64,000 bases of DNA from positions 62,001-126,000 of the forward strand of contig DGQE01000039.1 of assembly GCA_002389645.1 (NCBI GenBank). The letters run 5' to 3'. Positions within the stretch are counted from its first letter, which is position 1, and each line of letters starts with the position of its first letter. Positions 1 to 7,687 of this stretch are shown piece after piece. A program made the translations under genes and the position numbers. The DNA comes from Flavobacteriales bacterium UBA4422. Lineage in GTDB: Bacteria > Bacteroidota > Bacteroidia > Flavobacteriales_G > Salibacteraceae. The notes under the pieces are model-generated. The model was not told the DNA's origin, ran no database searches, and saw only the letters and a program-made list of their open reading frames with translations.

Positions 1-682
1 CATCCTTCAAAATTTTACCGGTTAAAGAATCGCCTTCGCGTTTGGCTCTTCCTCTTTCTCTGATATCAAAAGCGATAGAGTTGGCTCTCCGTGTGCTTGT
101 TGTGTTCAGGTTGATGTTGTACGCTACCAAAAAGTCTCTAGCACTAACGGCAATAGCACCCGATTTTTTTACTGTTTCGTTGAAAGATGTACTACCATAA
201 TCAGGCTTCCAATCAGGATTGGAAAGTTTGTCTTTTAGGCCTTCATATTCTCCAGAGCGAACAGTTGCTAGATTTTTTCGGTTTTCAACAGTAGCAGCGT
301 TTTCATAAAAATAGGTTGGGATTGAAAGTTCCTCGCCAATACGTTTCCCAAGCTTTCTTGCATATTCCACCGTTTCTTCCATCGAGATATTAGAGACAGG
401 TACCAATGGACAAACATCTGTTGCTCCAAATCTTGGGTGCTCTCCTTTGTGGTTGCTCATGTCCAATAGCTCACTGGCTTTTTTAACCAATCTAAAAGTC
501 GCCTCAATTACGGCTTCGGGCTCGCCAGCAATAGTTATAACTGTTCTGTTGGTGGCTTTACCGGGATCTACGTTAAGCAATAATGCTCCCTCAACAGTCT
601 CAACCACATCTGTGATGGCTTTGATTTTTGCTGTGTCTCTTCCTTCGCTGATGTTAGGGACGCATTCTATTATCTTGTTCAT
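1..682 (-). CDS. ftcD: Glutamate formimidoyltransferase, 3' end beyond window
   Basis: This is the N-terminal 227 or so residues of a formiminotransferase; the gene continues past base 1. The enzyme moves the formimino group of N-formimino-glutamate to tetrahydrofolate, the last step of one histidine degradation route. The reverse-strand protein starts MNKIIECVPNISEGRD, the characteristic family start, and continues with NVDPGKATNRTV and HPRFGATDVCPLVP, both typical of the N-terminal FTCD subdomain. The ATG at 682 lies about 15 bases below an exact TAnnTTTG box. hutI at 5220-6464, on the same strand, acts in the same pathway, but two unrelated secreted-protein genes on the other strand lie between them. 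The family is clear from the motifs; the missing C-terminus cannot be judged. Confidence 0.93.
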   Translation of the reverse strand, partial: MNKIIECVPNISEGRDTAKIKAITDVVETVEGALLLNVDPGKATNRTVITIAGEPEAVIEATFRLVKKASELLDMSNHKGEHPRFGATDVCPLVPVSNISMEETVEYARKLGKRIGEELSIPTYFYENAATVENRKNLATVRSGEYEGLKDKLSNPDWKPDYGSTSFNETVKKSGAIAVSARDFLVAYNINLNTTSTRRANSIAFDIRERGRAKREGDSLTGKILKD

Positions 683-700
683 GGTGTATAGTTTGATTGG

Positions 701-708
701 CAAATCTA
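701..708 (-). promoter_or_regulatory. Bacteroidetes -7 box upstream of ftcD
   Basis: The minus strand reads TAGATTTG, an exact match to the Bacteroidetes TAnnTTTG box. With the box centred near -7, transcription would start near 697, giving a leader of roughly 15 bases before the ATG at 682. I found no clear -33 TTG. Confidence 0.5.
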
Positions 709-828
709 TAAGTTGAATAAATAGAAGTGTTCAATTTTTAAAGTTGCTTAGAAATACAATTGGTGACCATTATCATTTCGGATAACACTTGAATTTTGTC
801 ATATTTGTCAATTAATCAATAAATTATT

Positions 829-2847
829 ATGAAGAAAATTTTACTAGCAGCTTTAAGTCTTGGCTATGTTGGTTTGGCAAATGCTCAAATCTATATGTCA
901 GAAGACTTTTCTGGCGGAGTTCCAGCTTCTTGGACTCAGTCTACTTTGGCAACTGATGGTGGATGGCTTGCAGGAACTGCGGCATCGCTTTCATCAGGTT
1001 CATTTGCTTACCCTGAACATGGAAACTTTTTAGGAACAAACGATGATGGTTGCAACTGTGACAAAAGTGCGGATTCGTTGATGACAGCTTTCGTAGACTT
1101 AACTTCGGCTGCGAGCCCAGTTAACCTGCAATTTGATATGTTTTATTTAGAAGGTACATATCAAGGAGTTACTGAGTCCTTTAACGTTTATGCTCAGGCT
1201 CAGTCAACTGGTGCGTGGACTTTGATCTATGATGCTCCTTTGGCTACTGTTGCGCAGTGGGAAAACGAGCTGTCATTTGACCTATCAAGCTACGTTGGCG
1301 ATCAAGTTAAGCTTGCATTTGTCTATGGCGATGGTGGAGGATGGTTATTCGGTGCTGGAATTGATAATGTAAAAGTATTTACACCATTCGATTTTGATGC
1401 AAGTAACGTGTCTATAAACAACAGCCCATACCATGAAGTAAACACTGCTAATACCATTGAAGGAACAGTTAAGAATGTTGGCTCTCAGGCTATTACAAGT
1501 TTAACTATCGAGTATACAATTGATGGCGGAGCAGCTGCTTCAGCTGCTTTAACTGGTTTGAACATAGCACCTGGTGCTTCGTACAACTATACTCATTCTA
1601 CTCCTTGGACTCCAACAATGGTTCAAACTTATGAGGTTTCGACTAACGTGACGTTGGTAAATGGAAATGCAGATGAGGATCCTACAAACAATGTTACTTC
1701 AATGGATGTGTTGGTTCACCCAACAGCAGTTGAAAGAGTGCCAGTTTTAGAGGCATTTACAAGTTCTACTTGCGGACCATGTACGCCTGGAAATATTAAT
1801 GTTGGTAATGTTCTTGCAAACTTCTCGGGAGAATATTCTAAGGTAAATTATCAAATGAGCTGGCCTGGTTCTGGTGATCCATACTATACTGATGAAGGTG
1901 GAAATCGTAGAACGTATTATAATGTAAATTCAGTACCAAATATTTTTACTGACGGTGCGAATGGTATGAACAGTAATTCATACGCTGCAAATGACTTCAC
2001 TTCTGCGCAAGAAGTTCCGGCATTTGTTACTATGGAGGCAGAAGCTACCGTTTACAAAGACGTGACTTATGAAGTGGTTAATGGTCAATTAGAAGTAGTC
2101 GATTCCAAGTGGGTTTTAAACTCCTCTTCTTGGTTTACTCCGCTGATCAACCTTCCAGCTAACTTAGTTGCTCATCATGCAATTAACGAGAAGTTGACTT
2201 ATTTGAATGTTGAAACAAATGGTGAGACTCAATTCGAACATGTGATGAAGAAGATGATGCCGAATGCAGGAGGTGAGATTTTAAGTGCTGTTACAGCAAA
2301 TGATACTGTAATGCTTTCTAACTCTCATAATTTTGTTGGAGAATACAGATTGTCAAACGATGCAACTGATCCAATTAACCATGCAAGTGAGCACTCGATT
2401 GAAGAGTTTTCTGATTTGGAGATTGTATTCTGGATTCAAACACCAGCTACTGGAGAGATCTGGCAGTCTTACCACCAAGATGTAGTTGTTGGTGATAGTG
2501 TGACTAACTTAACAACAATCGAAGAAGACGGTCAAACGATCTACGTTATAGGTACCGACTCATTCGAAATGATGGGTACAGAAGGGACTATCGTTCCTTT
2601 AGGCGTTGATGATAATAATGATCGATCATTTAAAGTATTCCCGAATCCAGCTAACGATGTGTTGAACATTAATGGAACTGAAGGAATAGTAAATGTTACA
2701 ATGTTTGATGTTCAGGGTAGAGTTGTGAAGCAAGTTTCTACTCAATCAAACACGGTTCAAGTATCTGACCTTCCATCTGGAATGTACATGATCAGAATTG
2801 AGAACAATGAAACAGTTGCAAACACTCGTATTTCGGTGACGAGATAA
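829..2847 (+). CDS. Secreted Omp28-like protein with T9SS sorting domain (paralog 1)
   Basis: This is a 672-residue exported protein. An N-terminal signal peptide (about residues 1-19, ending in NAQ) is followed by a beta-sandwich resembling a MAM/choice-of-anchor J domain (about 20-185). A CARDB/Ig-like segment follows (about 190-300). Next is an Omp28-like thioredoxin-fold region with a CGPC motif (STCGPCTPGN), and last a T9SS type A C-terminal sorting domain of about 75 residues containing VFPNPANDVLNI. It is therefore probably exported by the type IX system and anchored at or released from the cell surface; its substrate is unknown. From the CARDB segment to the end it is very similar to the next gene, while the N-terminal domains differ. 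A strong terminator follows. Confidence 0.88.
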   Translation: MKKILLAALSLGYVGLANAQIYMSEDFSGGVPASWTQSTLATDGGWLAGTAASLSSGSFAYPEHGNFLGTNDDGCNCDKSADSLMTAFVDLTSAASPVNLQFDMFYLEGTYQGVTESFNVYAQAQSTGAWTLIYDAPLATVAQWENELSFDLSSYVGDQVKLAFVYGDGGGWLFGAGIDNVKVFTPFDFDASNVSINNSPYHEVNTANTIEGTVKNVGSQAITSLTIEYTIDGGAAASAALTGLNIAPGASYNYTHSTPWTPTMVQTYEVSTNVTLVNGNADEDPTNNVTSMDVLVHPTAVERVPVLEAFTSSTCGPCTPGNINVGNVLANFSGEYSKVNYQMSWPGSGDPYYTDEGGNRRTYYNVNSVPNIFTDGANGMNSNSYAANDFTSAQEVPAFVTMEAEATVYKDVTYEVVNGQLEVVDSKWVLNSSSWFTPLINLPANLVAHHAINEKLTYLNVETNGETQFEHVMKKMMPNAGGEILSAVTANDTVMLSNSHNFVGEYRLSNDATDPINHASEHSIEEFSDLEIVFWIQTPATGEIWQSYHQDVVVGDSVTNLTTIEEDGQTIYVIGTDSFEMMGTEGTIVPLGVDDNNDRSFKVFPNPANDVLNINGTEGIVNVTMFDVQGRVVKQVSTQSNTVQVSDLPSGMYMIRIENNETVANTRISVTR

Positions 2848-2869
2848 GTATTGTTTGGTAGTTAAAATT

Positions 2870-2903
2870 AAGGCCCAGGTGCTCATGCACTTGGGCCTTT
2901 TTT
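2870..2903 (+). terminator. Intrinsic terminator after Omp28-like paralog 1
   Basis: A 13-base stem (2870-2882 with 2887-2899, one G-T wobble) around a TCAT loop is followed by a T run to 2903. It sits 22 bases past the stop codon. Confidence 0.9.
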
Positions 2904-3011
2904 ATTTGTAGAACTTTTGGATTGCAATAATTCACCCTTATTTGTTGAAGAAGTTAAGAGTGATAATTCAATTTTTTAGCCTTTCTTCGTCCCTTATCAA
3001 ATATTTAAAAC

Positions 3012-5165
3012 ATGAAAAAACTATTATTCACGGCATCCATTGCCTTGTCCGTTATGTTTGCTCAGGCTCAGTACTACACGCTTTCTTTTCCTAATGCAGG
3101 TCAGAATCCGGGAGGTGTTAACACTGAAGCCACAGAGTTTCCTGTTGGAGGAGGAATTGGTCCGGGTTGGACGACAATTCTAACGACACAAGCATCTCCA
3201 ACTTTTAGCCCGGTGCAAACACTTCCGTTTCCATTTGATTTCAATGGAACAGCTGTCACTCAGTTTAAAGTATCTTCTTCGGGAGTGCTAACTTTTGACC
3301 TCAACGCAGCAACACCGCCAGCATCAACAGCAGTTACTTTGCCAAATGCAGGTGTTCCTGATAGTTCTATTTGTATTCTTGGATTGAATGGAACAGGTCC
3401 AAGTGATAATATCGTAACCAAAACGTTCGGCACTGCACCAAATCAGCAGCATTGGATTCATTTTAGTTCTTATTCTGCTTCAGGTACCGATTGGACTTAT
3501 TGGAGTATTGTTCTTGAAGAAACAACAAACAATATTTACATCGTAGATCAACGAACTAATGGTGCTGTAGCATTGAGCTTAGGTATTCAATTTGATGCCG
3601 CGAATGCCCTTGCTGTTAATGGTTCACCAGCTGTACCATCTTACAGTATCAATGCAGCTGATCCTGGAGATAATTCTTACCACACATTTTACGCTGGTGT
3701 TCAGCCAATGTACGATGTACAGAATGTTTCTATCGATAACAGCGTTTTCCATGAAGTTAATACCGCAAATACTATTACAGGAACAATCAGAAACTTAGGT
3801 TCTGAGACTGTTACTAGTGTTGATGTTAACTACACAGTAGATGGAGGGCCAGCGGTCGCAGCAACAGTTTCTGGATTAAACATAGCATCCGGTGCATCGG
3901 CTACTTATTCTCACCCAACTGATTGGACTCCAACAATGTTTCAAACATATACGATTGAAACTGAGGTGACAATGGTTAATGGCAATATGGATTCTAATAC
4001 AGGCGATAACCTTGCATCTATAGATATTCTTGCTCATCCACCAGCAGTTGCTAGAACTCCTTTGTTGGAGGCGTTTACTAGTTCAACTTGTGGGCCATGT
4101 ACGCCTGGAAATATCAATGTTGGTAATGTCCTTTCAAATTTCCAAGGAGAATATTCTAAAGTAAATTATCAAATGAGCTGGCCAGGTACTGGTGATCCAT
4201 ACTATACTGATGAAGGTGGAGATCGTAGAACCTATTATGGCGTAAACTCAGTACCTAATATCTTCACAGATGGAGCAAATGGAATGAATAGTAATTCTTA
4301 TTCTGCTGCTGCATTTACGTCTGCTCAAGATCAACCAGCATTTGTGACTATGGAAGCTGAAGCAACAGTTTACAAGGATGTGACTTATGAAGTGGTGAAT
4401 GGACAATTAGAAGTTGTTGACTCTAAGTGGGTGTTAAATTCTTCGTCTTGGTTTACTCCTCTTATCAATTTACCAGCTAGTCTTGTTGCTCATCATGCGA
4501 TTAATGAGAAGTTGACTTTTCTTAACGTTGAAACGAATGGAGAGACTCAATTTGAGCATGTGATGAAGAAATTGATGCCTAATGCAGGAGGTGAAATGTT
4601 GAGTGCTGTTAACGCAAATGATACTGTCATGCTTTCTAATACTCACGAGTTTGTTGGAGACTACAGATTATCTAATGATGCAGGTGATCCAATCAATCAT
4701 TCACTTGAGCACTCTATCGAAGAGTTTTCTGATTTAGAGATTGTATTCTGGATTCAAACTCCAGCTACTGGGGAGATCTGGCAGTCTTATCATGAAGATG
4801 TTGTTGTTGGAGACGAGGTTTCTAACTTGACAACTATCGAAGATGGTGATCAAACTATTTACGTGATCGGAACTGATTCTTTCGAATTATATGGTGAGGG
4901 TGGAGTTGTTGTTCCTTTAGGAGTCAACGATAACAGTATACGTTCATTCAAAGTGTACCCTAACCCAGCCAATGATGTTGTTTACATCGGTGGAACTGAG
5001 GGTATGGCTAACATTACAATGTTTGATGTTCAAGGTAGAGTTGTGAAGCAAGTTTCAACTCAATCAAACACAGTTCAAGTATCTGACCTTCCATCTGGAA
5101 TGTACATGATCAGAATTGAGAATAATGACATGATCACAAATACACGTATTTCAGTGACGAGATAA
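3012..5165 (+). CDS. Secreted Omp28-like protein with T9SS sorting domain (paralog 2)
   Basis: This is a 717-residue exported protein with a signal peptide (MKKLLFTASIALSVMFAQAQ). Its N-terminal beta-rich region (about 20-235) is not similar to that of the preceding gene. From YDVQNVSIDNSVFHEVNTAN onward it matches the preceding protein closely: CARDB-like segment, Omp28-like region with the same STCGPC motif, and a T9SS type A tail with VYPNPANDVVYI. The last 130 or so coding bases are nearly identical in the two genes even at silent positions, which suggests recent duplication or gene conversion. It has its own terminator, so it is probably transcribed separately. Its function beyond secretion and a possible thiol-disulfide or binding role is unknown. 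Confidence 0.88.
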   Translation: MKKLLFTASIALSVMFAQAQYYTLSFPNAGQNPGGVNTEATEFPVGGGIGPGWTTILTTQASPTFSPVQTLPFPFDFNGTAVTQFKVSSSGVLTFDLNAATPPASTAVTLPNAGVPDSSICILGLNGTGPSDNIVTKTFGTAPNQQHWIHFSSYSASGTDWTYWSIVLEETTNNIYIVDQRTNGAVALSLGIQFDAANALAVNGSPAVPSYSINAADPGDNSYHTFYAGVQPMYDVQNVSIDNSVFHEVNTANTITGTIRNLGSETVTSVDVNYTVDGGPAVAATVSGLNIASGASATYSHPTDWTPTMFQTYTIETEVTMVNGNMDSNTGDNLASIDILAHPPAVARTPLLEAFTSSTCGPCTPGNINVGNVLSNFQGEYSKVNYQMSWPGTGDPYYTDEGGDRRTYYGVNSVPNIFTDGANGMNSNSYSAAAFTSAQDQPAFVTMEAEATVYKDVTYEVVNGQLEVVDSKWVLNSSSWFTPLINLPASLVAHHAINEKLTFLNVETNGETQFEHVMKKLMPNAGGEMLSAVNANDTVMLSNTHEFVGDYRLSNDAGDPINHSLEHSIEEFSDLEIVFWIQTPATGEIWQSYHEDVVVGDEVSNLTTIEDGDQTIYVIGTDSFELYGEGGVVVPLGVNDNSIRSFKVYPNPANDVVYIGGTEGMANITMFDVQGRVVKQVSTQSNTVQVSDLPSGMYMIRIENNDMITNTRISVTR

Positions 5166-5187
5166 TCGTTCTGAAATCACACATACT

Positions 5188-5220
5188 AAGCCCGGATGCA
5201 AAAAGCATTCGGGCTTTTTT
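5188..5220. terminator. Terminator between converging Omp28-like gene and hutI
   Basis: A 12-base stem (5188-5199 with 5205-5216, one wobble) around AAAAA is followed by a T run on the plus strand. The T run touches the hutI stop codon on the opposite strand. The loop and flank give a weaker A/T tract for the minus strand, so it may work in both directions. Confidence 0.85.
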
Positions 5221-6464
5221 TATGCCTTGAACTTTTCGCCTTTAATGTAAACTGATTGGATATGGTTCTCGCCAAAAGCATAGGGAAGGTAGGAGAGTGA
5301 GTTGATTGGCTTCGTAACAATAAAGTTTGCCGCGAAGCCTTCAGCAATGGCTCCATAATGATCGGAAAGCTCCATGGCGGCAGCTCCGTTTATAGTCATC
5401 GCGTTAACCGCTTGTTCTGGTGTCATTTTCATTTTAATGCAGGCCAAGGAGAAAATAAAGTTCATATTGCCGCTAGGTGTTGAGCCGGGATTGAAATCGG
5501 TTGCTAAAGCAATGGCAATATCGCTTTCCATCAGTTTTATTGCCGGAGTATATGGAATCTCAAGAAAAAACGAACAGCTAGGTAAAGCAACAGCTATGGT
5601 AGAAGACTTCTTTAAAAAGCTTATGTCTTCTTCATTCACGACCTCAAGGTGATCTACACTGATAGCATTGTTTACCACGCTTGTCTTTATTCCACCGATA
5701 GCGTTGAACTGATTAACATGCACTTTTGGTTTTAAGCCATAATTGGCACCAGCCTTTAGTATTCTTTCGGTTTGCTCCACACTGAAATATCCCGTTTCAC
5801 AAAAGGCATCGATGTATTCCGCTAAGTTGTATTTAGACACTTCGGGCAGCATAGTATTGATAATTTCATCTATGTATTGATCCTCTTTGTTCTTGTATGA
5901 CTCGGGGAAAGCGTGCGCACCTAAAAACGTTGCCTTTATAGGAATAGGAGAGTTCTCTTTTAGTCTCTTGATAACTCGAAGCATCTTTAATTCAGATTCA
6001 AGACTTAATCCGTATCCAGATTTAATCTCGATAGCACCTGTACCTTGTTCTATCAATCCATTCAAACGTGAAAAAGCAGAATGGTAAAGGTAATCCTCTG
6101 ACATTTCACCAAGCTTTCTTGCTGAGTTTAGAATTCCTCCCCCTCTTTCAGCAATTTCATGATAGGTCATTCCGTTAATTCGATCTTCAAATTCTTGATT
6201 TCTCCATTCTGCAAAAACCAAATGTGTGTGACTGTCGACCCACGTTGGTAGGATAAAACTCCCTGAAATATCAATAATTTCATAATTAGAAAACGCTTCT
6301 GGTTGATAATCTTCCATAGAACCAAAACGCTCAATAAGTCCATCTTTCACGCTCATCCAGGCATGATCAATGCATGGCAGGTTTTTCATTTCTCTTCCTT
6401 TTACTACTAACTCAGGTTTTGTTCGTGTTTGAAGTAGTGATTTGATGTTGATGAATACCTTCAT
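5220..6464 (-). CDS. hutI: Imidazolonepropionase
   Basis: This 414-residue amidohydrolase opens the ring of 4-imidazolone-5-propanoate to N-formimino-L-glutamate, the third step of histidine degradation. The metal-binding HxH is present in LPTWVDSHTHLVFA (H79, H81). RINGMTYHEIAERGGGI and ATDFNPGS are family signatures, and the length is normal. Its product is the substrate of the formiminotransferase encoded at the left edge. No hutH or hutU is visible here. The ATG at 6464 is preceded by an imperfect box (TAATATTG, 6492-6499 on this strand). Confidence 0.97.
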   Translation of the reverse strand: MKVFINIKSLLQTRTKPELVVKGREMKNLPCIDHAWMSVKDGLIERFGSMEDYQPEAFSNYEIIDISGSFILPTWVDSHTHLVFAEWRNQEFEDRINGMTYHEIAERGGGILNSARKLGEMSEDYLYHSAFSRLNGLIEQGTGAIEIKSGYGLSLESELKMLRVIKRLKENSPIPIKATFLGAHAFPESYKNKEDQYIDEIINTMLPEVSKYNLAEYIDAFCETGYFSVEQTERILKAGANYGLKPKVHVNQFNAIGGIKTSVVNNAISVDHLEVVNEEDISFLKKSSTIAVALPSCSFFLEIPYTPAIKLMESDIAIALATDFNPGSTPSGNMNFIFSLACIKMKMTPEQAVNAMTINGAAAMELSDHYGAIAEGFAANFIVTKPINSLSYLPYAFGENHIQSVYIKGEKFKA

Positions 6465-6564
6465 TGTGTTCTGGTCCTAATAATTCTTGGGCAATATTAG
6501 TCCAAATCAAAAGGATCAAACCGAACATTTACATGCAATTTTATCTTTATACTACCATAGCGAC

Positions 6565-6572
6565 TTTCTTTG
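6565..6572 (+). promoter_or_regulatory. Probable -7 box of aroC
   Basis: TTTCTTTG matches TAnnTTTG at seven of eight counted positions. It would place the start near 6576, about 15 bases before the preferred aroC ATG at 6591, and would exclude the TTG codon further upstream as the start. Confidence 0.4.
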
Positions 6573-6590
6573 CACTTAACAGATGAATGT

Positions 6591-7658
6591 ATGGCTGGCA
6601 ATAGCATAGGACAATTATTTAGATTAACCACATTTGGCGAAAGTCATGGACCAGCTATAGGGGGGGTTATTGATGGTTGCCCTCCAGGATTAGAATTGAA
6701 TATGGAGCGAGTTCAGTCTGAACTGGATCGAAGAAAACCCGGGCAATCGTCTATTACAACACAGCGCAAAGAATCTGATACGGTAAAAATCTTGTCTGGT
6801 GTTTTTGAAGGGAAAACGCTCGGAAGCCCAATTGGCTTTATTATCGAGAACAGCGATGCCAAATCAAAAGATTATGACCACCTAAAGGACGTTTATCGGC
6901 CATCACATGCTGACTTTACTTATGATGCGAAATATGGTGTCAGAGATCATCGGGGTGGCGGTAGGTCATCGGCTAGAGAAACGGCTTGTCGCGTAGTTGC
7001 TGGTGCTGTGGCTCGCCAGTACTTAGAGAAATTTGGGATTGATGTTTGGGGGTATGTATCTTCAGTAGGTGAGATTGAACTTAATGCAAATTATCAAAGT
7101 ATCGATAAAACTCAAATTCACAGTTCAATAGTTAGATGTCCTGATAAGGAAGTAGCCGATAGAATGATTCAATTCATTGAAGAAATTCGAAAACAAGGAG
7201 ATACTGTTGGTGGAACTGTTTCATGCGTGATTCAAGGCTTGCCTGCCGGAATAGGAGAACCTGTTTTTGATAAACTCAATGCTGATTTGGCTAAAGCCAT
7301 GGTCAGCATTAACGCTGTTAAGGCATTTGAGCTAGGCAGTGGAGTTTCTGCTTCTAGAATGCTAGGGTCAGATCATAATGATCAGTTTTCAGCACTTGGA
7401 AAAACGCTATCAAACAACTCAGGAGGCATTCAAGGAGGCATATCTAACGGTGAGGATATCACAATGAAGGTTACGTTTAAGCCAGTAGCGACCATTATGA
7501 GAGATCAAGATACCATCAACTCAAAAGGCGAAGAAATGGTAGCAACGGGTAAAGGACGTCACGACCCTTGTGTAGTGCCTCGTGCGGTTCCTATTGTTGA
7601 AGCAATGTGTTTATTAACAATTGCCGATCATTATTTACGTCAAAAGGCTATTGGGTGA
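6591..7658 (+). CDS. aroC: Chorismate synthase
   Basis: This 355-residue enzyme converts 5-enolpyruvylshikimate-3-phosphate to chorismate with reduced FMN, the final shikimate-pathway step. Visible signatures are MAGNSIGQLFRLTTFGESHG at the N-terminus, GRSSARETA in the middle and GRHDPCVVPRAVPIVEA near the end. I chose ATG 6591 because the protein then starts at the usual family position; a TTG 21 bases upstream would add seven unrelated residues and overlap the likely promoter. aroE of the same pathway is 19 kb away on the other strand. Confidence 0.97.
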   Translation: MAGNSIGQLFRLTTFGESHGPAIGGVIDGCPPGLELNMERVQSELDRRKPGQSSITTQRKESDTVKILSGVFEGKTLGSPIGFIIENSDAKSKDYDHLKDVYRPSHADFTYDAKYGVRDHRGGGRSSARETACRVVAGAVARQYLEKFGIDVWGYVSSVGEIELNANYQSIDKTQIHSSIVRCPDKEVADRMIQFIEEIRKQGDTVGGTVSCVIQGLPAGIGEPVFDKLNADLAKAMVSINAVKAFELGSGVSASRMLGSDHNDQFSALGKTLSNNSGGIQGGISNGEDITMKVTFKPVATIMRDQDTINSKGEEMVATGKGRHDPCVVPRAVPIVEAMCLLTIADHYLRQKAIG

Positions 7659-7687
7659 ATATTATAGGCTCGTAAATTCGGGTCGTA

